Position numbers and translations under genes: made by a program. The notes below the pieces were generated by a model, which saw nothing but the letters and a program-made list of their open reading frames with translations, was not told where the DNA came from and did no database searches. A stretch of DNA of 64,000 bases from Flavobacterium frigidimaris (GTDB lineage: Bacteria; Bacteroidota; Bacteroidia; Flavobacteriales; Flavobacteriaceae). The DNA is taken from the NCBI GenBank assembly GCA_900129595.1, contig FQWG01000011.1:1-64000 (forward strand), written 5' to 3'. Below are positions 27,954-36,795 of this stretch, piece by piece. Position 1 is the first letter of the stretch. Each line of letters opens with the position of its first letter.

Positions 27954-27985
27954 AAACCCGACAGGTTTTTGAACCTGTCGGGTTT
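27954..27985. terminator. bidirectional terminator between convergent genes
   Basis: AAACCCGACAGGTTT pairs with AACCTGTCGGGTTT around a 3-nt loop. It closes the mannan operon and the convergent reductase gene. Confidence 0.85.
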
Positions 27986-28003
27986 AAATATACAGAGTAA
28001 AAA

Positions 28004-28960
28004 TCAGGATAATATTTTCTCGATTGCGTTCAATTCGTCTGAAGAAAATTCCAGATTTTGCAGGCATTCGATATTATTATTTAGCTGTCGTACAGAACTG
28101 GCACCAATTAAAACCGATGTAATTCGCTTGTCTTTTTGCAGCCACGCCAAAGCCATTTGAGCTAAAGACTGATTACGGTTTTGGGCAATTTCATTGAGCT
28201 GAACTAATTTCTGAATGCGTTCCTGAGTCACCTCATTTTCTTTTAAATGTCCGTTTGGGTTATGTGCTCTTGAGTTTTCCGGAATTCCGTTTAGGTATTT
28301 ATCCGTCAAAAGTCCTTGTGCCAAAGGCGAAAAGGCAATACATCCTACCCCTTTTTCTTCCAGAACATCTAATAAACCGTTTTCTACCCAACGCTCCAGC
28401 ATCGAATATTTAGCCTGATGAATCAAACACGGCGTTCCCAATTGTTTCAATACATCAACCGCAACACGGGTTTGTTCTGCTGAATAGTTACTGATTCCAA
28501 CATACAACGCTTTTCCGGATCGTACTGCATAATCAAGTGCCATCATGGTTTCCTCAATTGGCGTTTCGGGATCAGGGCGATGCGAATAAAAAATATCTAC
28601 ATAATCTACTTTCATTCTTTTCAGACTCTGGTCTAAACTCGATAATAAATATTTTCTCGACCCCCAATCCCCATAAGGTCCGTCCCACATCGTGTAACCT
28701 GCTTTAGTCGAAATGATGATTTCATCGCGTAGATTTCCCTGAAAATTATGCCATAAAATTTTACCAAAATTAGTTTCAGCAGAACCCGGTACAGGTCCGT
28801 AGTTATTCGCCAAATCAAAATGGGTAATTCCTTTATCAAAAGCCTCTACAGCAATACTTTCAGCATTTTCAAAGTTATCTACCGATCCGAAATTGTGCCA
28901 TAACCCTAAAGAGATTTCAGGTAGTAATAACCCGCTTTTTCCACATCTGTTATATTTCAT
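28004..28960 (-). CDS. aldo/keto reductase, L-glyceraldehyde-3-phosphate reductase (YghZ/Gpr) type
   Basis: The 318-residue NADPH-dependent oxidoreductase matches the YghZ pattern closely: YNRCGKSGLLLPEISLGLWH at the N-terminus, ITHFDLANNYGPVPGSAE with the catalytic Tyr, STKAGYTMWDGPYGDWGS, and SLKRMKVDYVDIFYSHRPD. The E. coli relative reduces L-glyceraldehyde 3-phosphate and methylglyoxal. It may detoxify sugar-derived aldehydes, but a link to mannan use is not shown. It has its own promoter region and converges with the mannan operon. Confidence 0.9.
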   Translation of the reverse strand: MKYNRCGKSGLLLPEISLGLWHNFGSVDNFENAESIAVEAFDKGITHFDLANNYGPVPGSAETNFGKILWHNFQGNLRDEIIISTKAGYTMWDGPYGDWGSRKYLLSSLDQSLKRMKVDYVDIFYSHRPDPETPIEETMMALDYAVRSGKALYVGISNYSAEQTRVAVDVLKQLGTPCLIHQAKYSMLERWVENGLLDVLEEKGVGCIAFSPLAQGLLTDKYLNGIPENSRAHNPNGHLKENEVTQERIQKLVQLNEIAQNRNQSLAQMALAWLQKDKRITSVLIGASSVRQLNNNIECLQNLEFSSDELNAIEKILS

Positions 28961-29026
28961 TGTTCTAGTTTAAAGTTGGAAGTTTATAGTTTTTAAAGGT
29001 AAAAACAAACCTTATAACTTTAAAAG

Positions 29027-29045
29027 TAAATTTGCATTAAATTTG
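29027..29045 (+). promoter_or_regulatory. -7 elements before the antitoxin gene
   Basis: Two overlapping-phase TAAATTTG boxes (29027-29034 and 29038-29045) match TANNTTTG 17-35 bp upstream of the DUF433 start. Confidence 0.5.
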
Positions 29046-29061
29046 TGTAAATAATAAAATT

Positions 29062-29292
29062 ATGGAAAATAATTGGCACAATTTAATTTCGATAAATCCT
29101 GACATCCGATTTGGGAAACCTGTTATTACCGGAACCCGAATTTGTATTTCAGATATTCTTTCATGGCTTGCTGCCGGTATGTCTTTCGATGAAATTATAG
29201 AAGATTTTCCTGAATTGAAAAGAGAACATATTCCTGCCGCTTTAGCTTTTGCAGCAAATAGAGAAAATATTACAAAAATAATTGCAGCATAA
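29062..29292 (+). CDS. DUF433 antitoxin
   Basis: This 76-residue DUF433 (VapB-like) protein has the conserved RFGKPVITGTRICISDILSWLAAGMS pattern and the helix DFPELKREHIPAAL, which form a DNA-binding and toxin-neutralising fold in this family. Its stop overlaps the start of the next gene by one base (TAATG), which shows translational coupling with the PIN-like toxin partner. The toxin gene is frameshifted, so this antitoxin now seems to lack an intact partner. Confidence 0.88.
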   Translation: MENNWHNLISINPDIRFGKPVITGTRICISDILSWLAAGMSFDEIIEDFPELKREHIPAALAFAANRENITKIIAA

Positions 29293-29626
29293 TGAAATTA
29301 CTTTTTGATGCAAATATTTCATGGAGATTAATTAAAGTTGTGGGAGATAATTTTTCAGATTCTTTACATACAAAAGATATAAGATAAATCAACCGGCTAA
29401 AGACATTGAAATCTGGCAATTTGCAAAACAAAATAACTTCACCATACTTACTCATGATGATGACTTTGAAAAATTATTACTTTTAAAAGGAGCTCCTCCA
29501 AAAGTAATAATTTTAAAAACTTTCAATAAAAATACGAAAGAAATTGCTGAGATTCTTATTTCAAAAAAAGAGACTATTGAATCATTTATAGTAAAAGATG
29601 AACTAATGATTTTAGAAATTTACTGA
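29292..29626 (+). pseudogene. frameshifted DUF5615 PIN-like toxin
   Basis: The first frame reads MKLLFDANISWRLIKVVGDN and so on to HTKDIR, then stops at 29385. From 29384 the next frame continues as INQPAKDIEIWQFAKQNN, FTILTHDDDF, and ends ILEIY at 29626. Together they give a normal DUF5615 protein of about 111 residues with its acidic DAN and THDDDF motifs. Loss of one base near 29379-29384 explains the break. A sequencing error or programmed frameshift cannot be excluded, but no slippery run is present. Confidence 0.85.
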
Positions 29627-29725
29627 TCATTTCATTGTTACACAATTGATCTTTTTTATTCTGTGTGGTTTCTCTAAAACTATAAATAATATGTTTTTTC
29701 TAGTCGTGCAAAGACACAACGTTTT

Positions 29726-29863
29726 ATTGAATAGCCGCTAGCTTCAACCAGGAAAACTTAGATTTAAATAGAATAGGGCTTCGCCAAACTATATAACAGT
29801 TTTGGCTAAGCCCTATTGATGTGATTTATTTTCTCCCCCAGCTAAAGTTGGACGCTATTCAAT
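29726..29863. repeat. REP/BIME-like palindromic element X1
   Basis: This 138-bp element is bounded by perfect 10-bp inverted ends ATTGAATAGC/GCTATTCAAT. It contains an inner hairpin (29772-29817, AATAGGGCTT..AAGCCCTATT with GCCAAAC/GTTTTGGC) and a CCCCCAGCTAAAG block. Inner hairpin and CCCC-AGC block recur at 30819-30900. The rest of the gap 29627-29971 shows nothing else. Confidence 0.75.
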
Positions 29864-29971
29864 GTTCATCTGAAATCAAAATTTGTGTCTTAATTCCTTA
29901 AAGCTATCGGGATTTTGTGAAATGTATATGATTAAATTTATCTTTTATTACGATAACCAAAAAAGTATTCT

Positions 29972-30574
29972 CTACAAATGAATCTTTTCTTTTAGTTCAT
30001 CAATTTTTTCAGGGATATCGTGTATCTTTTTTAATTTGAAAGAAAGATAAATATAGAAAATACCCAGTGCTATAAAAGCAAAAGCAGTCCAGTACACTAA
30101 TGAAAGGCCGGCAAAAAGTGGATTCCATAATAAGATCAATGAAAAAATTGTTCCAAGTATTCCTAAAAACAAAAGGTTTTTCCAATCCGGAACGGAATAA
30201 CTCTTTAAATTAAAAGCGATAACAATAGCCATAACAGAGCGGAATAAAATAACAAAACCCACGTATAAAGGAAGTAATGCAATAGAGATTAACGGATTTG
30301 AAATCAATAATATCCCCACAATCAGGCCTATAATTCCTGAGGCTAATGTCCATCCCCAATTGTCTATTTTTTTTCTGTTCGAAAGCGCAAAAATAATATC
30401 AAAAATTCCGGTAGCGAGAAACGAAACACTAAACAAAAAGGCCAGTGTTACATAAGCAGCCAAAGGCGTTATAAAAGACCAGACTCCGATTCCAACAAAA
30501 AGTATCCCTACTAATAATGGAATGTACCAATAATCAATTGCTATTTTCACTTTTTTAAATAAAGAATTTTCCAT
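29972..30574 (-). CDS. HdeD/DUF308 family membrane protein
   Basis: The 200-residue protein has six hydrophobic segments with the HdeD-type repeats (WYIPLLVGILFVGIGVW, GIIGLIVGILLISNP, LGILGTIFSLILLWNP). In E. coli HdeD belongs to an acid-resistance island; the role in Bacteroidota is unknown. It is flanked on both sides by the X-type palindromic elements and stands alone. Confidence 0.85.
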   Translation of the reverse strand: MENSLFKKVKIAIDYWYIPLLVGILFVGIGVWSFITPLAAYVTLAFLFSVSFLATGIFDIIFALSNRKKIDNWGWTLASGIIGLIVGILLISNPLISIALLPLYVGFVILFRSVMAIVIAFNLKSYSVPDWKNLLFLGILGTIFSLILLWNPLFAGLSLVYWTAFAFIALGIFYIYLSFKLKKIHDIPEKIDELKEKIHL

Positions 30575-30818
30575 AAAAATGTTTTAAAATCATGCCTACT
30601 CTATAAAGTTTTCAGCTTACCTTTAAAAATAACTTCTTCCAAAAAAAATCGATAAAGAACTCCGTTTTATTCGAAGTTATCCCAAAGATAACGATTAAAA
30701 CAATATTCATAAACATTAACTTACAAAAAAACATCTTATAATTGGCTAAATGTTAGCTTTTAAAATTTTAAGATGCAATATGGCCCGGCTTTATTCATAG
30801 GTAAATATAAACAAAGAG

Positions 30819-30900
30819 GAAAAGGCTTTAGCCAAACTTAAATAGTTCGGATAAAGCCCTTTTCTATTACAATATTATTCCCCAACTGAAGCTAGGGGTT
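30819..30900. repeat. REP/BIME-like palindromic element X2
   Basis: The inner hairpin AAAAGGCTTTAGCCAAACT..AGTTCGGATAAAGCCCTTTT (30820-30863) is followed by CCCCAACTGAAGCTAGGGG (30880-30898), itself a small hairpin. Both parts match element X1. The terminal 10-bp repeats of X1 are not conserved here. Confidence 0.7.
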
Positions 30901-30916
30901 GTGCAAAAATAGAAAT

Positions 30917-30965
30917 CGCCACGAATTCACGAAAAAATTGTTTAAAAATTCGTGAATTCGTGGCG
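30917..30965. terminator. 17-bp inverted repeat, probable GH3 terminator
   Basis: CGCCACGAATTCACGAA and TTCGTGAATTCGTGGCG are perfect inverted arms around a 15-nt loop. On the minus strand the hairpin is followed by ATTTCTATTTTT, and it lies 70 bp beyond the GH3 stop. The gap 30575-31034 holds only this, element X2 and repeat words. Confidence 0.6.
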
Positions 30966-31034
30966 AAAAAACTTTCCTATCAGGATTACTCGAGATTAAA
31001 AAACTTTGTGCCCTCGAGCCTTTGTGGCAACACT

Positions 31035-33329
31035 TTATTCTTTTATTTCAAAACCAGCATTCAAACCAGCATCAGAACTTCCTCCCACCATAATTTTAAA
31101 AGTTCCCGGTTCTATCAGATAGTTCCCTTCATTATCATAAAAGCCAAGTTCCTTATCTGTCAAAGTAAAACTTATTGTTTTGGTTTCCCCTTTTTTCAAA
31201 GTTATCAATTCAAAACCTTTTAGTTCTTTTATTGGTCGAATAACACTTGCATATTCATCGTGAATGTACAATTGCACCACTTCTTTTCCGTCGTAATTTC
31301 CTGAGTTGACAACTTCAACACTTACTTGAACATTTTCTCCTTTTGCAAAAGCAGGTTTATTAATTTTCAGGTTTTTATAATCAAACTTTGTATAACTCAA
31401 ACCAAAACCAAACGGAAACTGAGGCGTTTTCTCCACATCTGTATAATGAGACCAAAAAACGTTTTTATCACTATCTATTGGTCTTCCTGTACTGTATTTG
31501 TTATAATAAATCGGAACCTGACCTACATTTCTAGGGAAAGACATTGGCAATTTCCCACTTGGATTGTAATCGCCATACAAAACCTGCGCCACAGCATTTC
31601 CGGTTTGAGTTCCCAGATGCCAGGCTTCAACAATTGCCGGAACATGTTCTGCAGCCCACGGAATACTTAATGGACGGCCGTTATTTAAAACCAGAACAAT
31701 ATTTGGATTCACTTTATAAATTTCTTCTAACAATTCTTGTTGTAATCCAGGTAAATTAAGATCTGTTCTACTACGCCCTTCCCTGCTCTGAAAACCGTGC
31801 TCTCCTAAAACCATCACAACGACATCTGCATTTTTCGCGGCTGTTTTTGCAGCTTCAAATCCGCTTTTATCAGTGGTATTAAAAACAACCTCATCTAAAA
31901 ATGATATTTTCCCAACCGTCAGATCGGCACCTTTTTCAAATGTCAGCTGATTGTCTTTGTATTGCTGCATTCCTTCTAAAACCGAAACCGCTGTATTATT
32001 ATCAGATGCTATTCTCCAACTTCCCAGAGGGCTGTTTTTATCATTTGCCAAAGCACCGATCAAAGCAATTTTTTGTCCTGATTTCTTTAGTGGAAGCAAA
32101 TTCTTTTCATTTTTCAACAAAACAATAGACTTTTTTGCCATATCCAGCACACCGTCATTATTCGCTTTACTGCCAATAACCGCTTTCTCCCTTTTTTCGT
32201 CGCAATATTTGTACGGATCATCAAACAATCCCAATTCAAACTTCACGCGCAAGATTCGGCGAACGGCATCATCAACCAGCGCTTCTTTTACTTTTCCTTC
32301 TTTCACTAAACCAACGAGTTTTGCCACATACAAATACGATTCCATGTCCATATCAGAACCCGCAATTACGGCTTTTGCAGTTGCATCAGCTTCGTCTTTT
32401 GCATAACCGTGCGCAATCATTTCGCGAATCGAAGCATAATCTGAAATCACAAAACCATCAAACTTCCATTTTCCTTTCAGGATATCCCTTTGCAGGAAAA
32501 CACTCCCAGTCGCAGGAACGCCGTTCAAAGTATTAAATGAATTCATAAACGTACGCACTCCGGCATCGACAGTTGCCTTAAAAGGAGGCAAAACAGAATT
32601 GTATAATTTAGAATTACTGATGTCTACAATATTATATTCCAAACCAGCTTCTACATATCCATAAGCCGCAAAATGTTTCGCGCAAGCTGCAATCGTATTT
32701 ACTTTCGCTAAATCAGCTATGGTTTCTCCCTGAAAACCGTGCACTCTGGCAATCGCAATTTTACTTCCCAAATATGGATCTTCTCCCGCGCCTTCCATCA
32801 CACGTCCCCAGCGCGCATCATTTGCGACATCGACATTTGGACCAAAAGTCCAGTTGATTCCGGATGCCGAAGCCTCATCTGCCGCAATCGCCGCCGATTT
32901 CTTAATGGCCTCCAGATCCCAACTTGCCGCTTCTGCCAGCGGAATCGGACTCAAGGTTTTATACCCGTGAATGACATCAAAACCAATAATCAATGGAATT
33001 CCCAATCGGGTTTCTTCCACCGCAATTTTCTGCACCGCACGCACTTCCTTTACACCACGAACCGTAAGCATCGAGCCTACCCATCCTTTTCGCAGATGTT
33101 CGTATTTTAGTTCAGCAGTTCCGCCTTTAGGAGCCGGTCCCGTTACATCCCAAAATCCGTTGTATTGGTTCATTTGCCCCACTTTTTCTTCTAAAGTCAT
33201 CAACGGCAAAAGCAAATCGATACGTTGCTCAATGGTTTTATTTTTATCCAGATAGGGCTTTTTTTGTGCATTCATATTTCCAACAGTAAACAGGGCAAAA
33301 ACCCCGATAGTTATTATTTTATTTTTCAT
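31035..33329 (-). CDS. GH3 beta-glucosidase/beta-mannosidase (BglX-like)
   Basis: The ATG at 33329 gives 764 residues with a Sec signal (cleavage near NMNAQ); an in-frame TTG 12 codons upstream lies within repeat text and is rejected. The GH3 N-domain holds the nucleophile D297 in FVISDYAS, the substrate loops KHFAAYG and GRVMEGAGEDPYL, the (alpha/beta)6 domain, and a fibronectin-III-like C-domain (about 665-755). Retaining GH3 enzymes remove terminal beta-glucose or related sugars. Next to a mannan locus it probably trims glucose or mannose from glucomannan oligosaccharides in the periplasm. Confidence 0.93.
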   Translation of the reverse strand: MKNKIITIGVFALFTVGNMNAQKKPYLDKNKTIEQRIDLLLPLMTLEEKVGQMNQYNGFWDVTGPAPKGGTAELKYEHLRKGWVGSMLTVRGVKEVRAVQKIAVEETRLGIPLIIGFDVIHGYKTLSPIPLAEAASWDLEAIKKSAAIAADEASASGINWTFGPNVDVANDARWGRVMEGAGEDPYLGSKIAIARVHGFQGETIADLAKVNTIAACAKHFAAYGYVEAGLEYNIVDISNSKLYNSVLPPFKATVDAGVRTFMNSFNTLNGVPATGSVFLQRDILKGKWKFDGFVISDYASIREMIAHGYAKDEADATAKAVIAGSDMDMESYLYVAKLVGLVKEGKVKEALVDDAVRRILRVKFELGLFDDPYKYCDEKREKAVIGSKANNDGVLDMAKKSIVLLKNEKNLLPLKKSGQKIALIGALANDKNSPLGSWRIASDNNTAVSVLEGMQQYKDNQLTFEKGADLTVGKISFLDEVVFNTTDKSGFEAAKTAAKNADVVVMVLGEHGFQSREGRSRTDLNLPGLQQELLEEIYKVNPNIVLVLNNGRPLSIPWAAEHVPAIVEAWHLGTQTGNAVAQVLYGDYNPSGKLPMSFPRNVGQVPIYYNKYSTGRPIDSDKNVFWSHYTDVEKTPQFPFGFGLSYTKFDYKNLKINKPAFAKGENVQVSVEVVNSGNYDGKEVVQLYIHDEYASVIRPIKELKGFELITLKKGETKTISFTLTDKELGFYDNEGNYLIEPGTFKIMVGGSSDAGLNAGFEIKE

Positions 33330-33340
33330 TGGTTTTAGGA

Positions 33341-33500
33341 TTGCCACGAAGGCACTAGGACACAAAGTTTATTCTTTACTATCAATGTTTTTAAAGCTTT
33401 GCGACTTTGCGTCTTTGCGAGATTGTAATATTCAAAATATTATTTATTAATTCACTTTGGCGATTTACTTTGCGGGACTTCGACTTCGCTCAGTCTGACA
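33341..33500. repeat. mosaic of degenerate intergenic repeat words
   Basis: TTGCCACGAAGGCACTAGGA (from 33341) is the inverse of a block at 31004-31030 beyond the GH3 gene. Further on are CTTTGCGACTTTGCGTCTTT (33403-33422) and CTTCGACTTCGCTCAGTCTG (33478-33497). The last resembles a word inserted in the radical SAM gene at 43559-43586. No gene lies between 33330 and 33568. Confidence 0.55.
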
Positions 33501-33568
33501 TAAAATGAGATAAAAAAACCAGCGTCAATCTGTTTAATCCGTAAAATCCGTGGGCAAAAATCTAAAAT

Positions 33569-34951
33569 CTAAAATTCTTCCGTAAAACAAGAAGCAGGCA
33601 AATTCGCTTTATTAAACAAATCTGATTGTATCGTATTTCCCCAGGCAAATCTCACTTTTGCAGGATCTGAAACTTTTTTACTCACCAATATCACCTGATT
33701 ATTTTTTATCGAGGCTTCTGCAGAATAGAATATTCCATCGGCTCCAGCCAATTCAAATTGATTTGATGTTTTGTTTTTAAAATACAAACCGTCGGCATAA
33801 TCAAAAGAAATAATGGCTTTGTTTTTTTCGACTTTAAAATCTTTAAAAAGTGGTCCGTTTACTATAGTATTATTCATTTTGTACACATCGGCAAGAGTCA
33901 AATTTGCCAAACGAATCCCAACATCTTTTTTATTCTTAGGATGAATATCAATCGTGTCTGAAATATCACTTGTTACCACCATTCCGGTTTTTGGAACTTC
34001 TTTCAGGATTTTTCTTTGTGAATTTCTAACCGTAACATTTGAGAAATTGTTACTGCCCGTTTTATAAGGTGCAATCTGAACGAAGTAAAACGGAAATTCA
34101 TCTTGCCACGCTTTTCTCCATGACGTAATCAAAGCAGATAAGGTTTTATCATAAACCAATGATCCCACATTCGATTCGCCCTGATACCAGAGCGTTCCGG
34201 CAATTTTAAAACCTGTAAAAGGATAAATCATCGCATTATAAGCACGCCCGGGCTGGCGCGGACCGTATTCTTGTTCGTTTAGTTTTTTGGCATTTTCAAG
34301 TAACACAGGATCGTTCTGAACTACTTCTTCCGGCATCCAGATTTCAGCAGGCGTTCCGCCCCAGTTCGAAGAAATCAATCCAATAGGAATATCTTTTAGA
34401 TCTTCTTGCAGGCGTTTGGCAAAAAAGTAACCAATTGCGCTGAAGTTTTTCATGGTTTCCGGAGTCGATTCGACCCAGTTTCCCAACAGATTATTTTGAG
34501 GTGATGTAGCAGTTAATTTTGGAACCGTAAAAAAACGAATATTCGGATTTGTGGCCATTTTCATTTCTTCTTCGCCATTGTCAATCCCCCAGCTTACCGA
34601 CATTTCCATGTTCGATTGTCCGGAACAAAGCCAGACTTCGCCAATCAGAATGTTCTTCAATACAACTTCGTTATATCCTTTTAGAGAAATGGTATAAGGT
34701 CCGCCGGCTTGAGGCGTTTTGATATGCAGTTCCCATTGTGCCTGATTATTCGCTACCACTTTATATTCCTGATTGTTCCAGCCCGAAACCAATCTGATTT
34801 CTTCTTTAGGATTTGCCCAGCCCCAAATTTTCACTTCAGCATTGCGCTGTAAAACCATATTATCACCAAAAATATTCGGTAGTGTAACGTTTGCCATCAT
34901 AGTACTGGAAATCAACAGAAAGAAAGCAAACTTAAATATATTATTTTTCAT
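33569..34951 (-). CDS. sialate O-acetylesterase-like SGNH esterase
   Basis: The 460-residue protein has a signal peptide (cleavage near MMANVT), a beta-sandwich N-domain (LPNIFGDNMVLQRNAEVKIW) and an SGNH hydrolase domain. The nucleophile is S113 in LCSGQSNMEM, the oxyanion Asn lies in SSNWGGTPAEIW, and a likely Asp-x-x-His pair is in DTIDIHP. This family removes O-acetyl groups from sugars. Beside CE2 and mannanases, O-acetylated mannan is a more likely target than sialic acid. Its start overlaps the end of the CE2 gene by 11 bp, so the two are cotranslated. Confidence 0.88.
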   Translation of the reverse strand: MKNNIFKFAFFLLISSTMMANVTLPNIFGDNMVLQRNAEVKIWGWANPKEEIRLVSGWNNQEYKVVANNQAQWELHIKTPQAGGPYTISLKGYNEVVLKNILIGEVWLCSGQSNMEMSVSWGIDNGEEEMKMATNPNIRFFTVPKLTATSPQNNLLGNWVESTPETMKNFSAIGYFFAKRLQEDLKDIPIGLISSNWGGTPAEIWMPEEVVQNDPVLLENAKKLNEQEYGPRQPGRAYNAMIYPFTGFKIAGTLWYQGESNVGSLVYDKTLSALITSWRKAWQDEFPFYFVQIAPYKTGSNNFSNVTVRNSQRKILKEVPKTGMVVTSDISDTIDIHPKNKKDVGIRLANLTLADVYKMNNTIVNGPLFKDFKVEKNKAIISFDYADGLYFKNKTSNQFELAGADGIFYSAEASIKNNQVILVSKKVSDPAKVRFAWGNTIQSDLFNKANLPASCFTEEF

Positions 34952-36029
34952 TTAGCAACTTTTTTAAAAACGGACCATATTCATTGGCCAAAACTTTATG
35001 ATCAGACACATCAGGATGCCCTGAACAGCCTTTTGGCGTCATAGGTTTAAATTTGAAAATAACAATCGGCTTATGGGTTTTATCAGTTGCAAAAGCCGCT
35101 TTTACTTGATTCAGGCACTCTTCAAAAACAATCGCATTTTTTCCATTAATCATCGGACTATTGGTAATGACAATTTGCGCATTTGGATTGTGTTTGTACA
35201 ACATTTTGATAAAGCTGATGTAATTCGAAACATACTTGTCCGCATTAAAAAGCAAACGTTCTTTTTTGCCATCTCCGCCGGAAAAATCATTGGTTCCTAA
35301 TGCAATGCTGATAATATCAGGCTGAAAAGCAAAATCATATTTAGGTTTAGAATTGTCTTTCGTTAAATATAAATTCTCATATACATCCGGCATAATTGCT
35401 TCGTCTTTATTCTCGTCGTTCCAGTTGCGATACATTCCGATTCCGGAAACCGAACTCATCAGATAATCAACGCCAATTGTTCTCGAAAGTACTGGTCCGT
35501 AGGCATAATATCCATTATGGTGATCAAAATATTCTCCTTTATCACAAGGAACATCTGACGGATCGCTTGCTGCGCCACAGGTAATAGAATCTCCAATAAA
35601 TTCAATTTTCTTTTTCTTTTTGGCATTAATCGAAGTCAGTTTTGCAGTTGTTCCTGCAAATAAAATTCCACCGCTGTGTGCTTCTGTAGTTTTATAAACC
35701 TCCAGAGTATGAACCTTTTTATTTGAAGTAATTTTTATTGGAAAAGATTGTACTGCACCTTTTTCAATTTTTAACTTCCCTATATATTTCCCGTCTAAAA
35801 CCAAAGAAACATAATTATGATGTTCCCAGGAATCAACACTTTGCAATGAAATCGAACATTCATTTCCTGTAAAATTAAAAGCCACAGAAGAAGCCGTTCC
35901 GATTAAAACAATCTTATTATCCGAAAGTTTCTCAACTCTGCCTTCATATAGAAAAGTATTTGTTTGTGCAGTCGAAACAATTGAAATCAGCAAAAAAGAA
36001 ATTAAAAACGTTATTTTTTTGAGAAACAT
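34941..36029 (-). CDS. CE2 family carbohydrate acetylesterase
   Basis: The 362-residue secreted enzyme has a signal peptide (cleavage near VSTAQ), an N-terminal jelly-roll domain (about 25-130) and a C-terminal SGNH domain. Its nucleophile is S148 in FIGDSITCGAASD, block III is in SIALGTNDFSG, and the catalytic His is near the end in GHPDVSDH. This two-domain layout is that of CE2 deacetylases, which take acetyl groups from O6 of glucosyl or mannosyl residues. It is the first gene of the CE2-esterase pair, and GH3 follows further downstream on the same strand. Confidence 0.88.
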   Translation of the reverse strand: MFLKKITFLISFLLISIVSTAQTNTFLYEGRVEKLSDNKIVLIGTASSVAFNFTGNECSISLQSVDSWEHHNYVSLVLDGKYIGKLKIEKGAVQSFPIKITSNKKVHTLEVYKTTEAHSGGILFAGTTAKLTSINAKKKKKIEFIGDSITCGAASDPSDVPCDKGEYFDHHNGYYAYGPVLSRTIGVDYLMSSVSGIGMYRNWNDENKDEAIMPDVYENLYLTKDNSKPKYDFAFQPDIISIALGTNDFSGGDGKKERLLFNADKYVSNYISFIKMLYKHNPNAQIVITNSPMINGKNAIVFEECLNQVKAAFATDKTHKPIVIFKFKPMTPKGCSGHPDVSDHKVLANEYGPFLKKLLNEK

Positions 36030-36247
36030 AATTTATTTGTTAAAATATAAATACGATTCACAAATATATCTGAAATAAAGTAGTGGGAAAGATACTAAAA
36101 CATCAAAAAGTAATAAAAAAACACCAAAATAAAAAGACGTATCTTACGTTCTTATTACCCATCCATACGTGTTTTGCATAACATAACTTTGATATTCAAA
36201 AGCTACCGCCTATTTTTATAAATGAAATCTACAATTAATTCTCATAA

Positions 36248-36754
36248 ATGAAATCAACCCTTTATATAGCATTTGCAAGCATTATTTTATGTTCTTCTTT
36301 TACTTTAAAAAAAGAATACAAATCTATTAATGCTCCAATCGAAAAGATACAAACTACCATAGATCGTGATTCTATCATTTCTTATTCTAAACAATATTTA
36401 GGAACTCCTTATTTATACGCAGGAAACAACCCAAAAAAAGGTTTTGACTGTTCAGGTTTTGTCAATTACATTTTTCAGCATTTTGACGTTACTGTACCGA
36501 GAAGTTCAAGTGGTTATAAAAACCTGGGAACGGCAAAAAAAGCCGAAGATTTTAAGGTTGGCGATGTTTTAGTTTTTTACGGCTACAGGAACAAAACTAT
36601 TGTGGGACATGTCGGAATTATCTGCGAGGCCAATGGCATGCACTCAAAATTTATTCACGCCTCTTCGGGAAAAGCCGGCAGTGTAACGATTAGTGATTTA
36701 GATTCTGAACATTATAGCAAACGCTTTTATAAATGCGTTGATGTATTGAAATAA
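36248..36754 (+). CDS. NlpC/P60 (C40) cell wall peptidase
   Basis: The 168-residue protein has a signal-like hydrophobic N-terminus; Cys15 could serve as a weak lipobox. The NlpC/P60 domain (about 40-165) has the catalytic C68 in GFDCSGFVNY, H121 in VGHVGI and H137 in FIHASSGKAG. Such enzymes cut D-Glu-(gamma)-meso-DAP bonds in stem peptides. It lies opposite the L,D-transpeptidase gene and may act in the same cell wall remodelling. Confidence 0.9.
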   Translation: MKSTLYIAFASIILCSSFTLKKEYKSINAPIEKIQTTIDRDSIISYSKQYLGTPYLYAGNNPKKGFDCSGFVNYIFQHFDVTVPRSSSGYKNLGTAKKAEDFKVGDVLVFYGYRNKTIVGHVGIICEANGMHSKFIHASSGKAGSVTISDLDSEHYSKRFYKCVDVLK

Positions 36755-36795
36755 AAGTTTTTTCGCCGCGAATTACAATGAATTATCATTTTTTT

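Noticed and set aside
29379..29386. Programmed frameshift in the toxin gene
   Set aside because: There is no slippery heptamer or following structure; an ordinary one-base deletion is the simpler reading.
31951..32406. 151-residue antisense frame over GH3
   Set aside because: It is opposite a well-supported enzyme gene and has no domain; it is a codon-usage shadow.
33330..33365. Upstream TTG start adding 12 residues to GH3
   Set aside because: The added part is translated intergenic repeat and would spoil the signal peptide; the ATG at 33329 is better.
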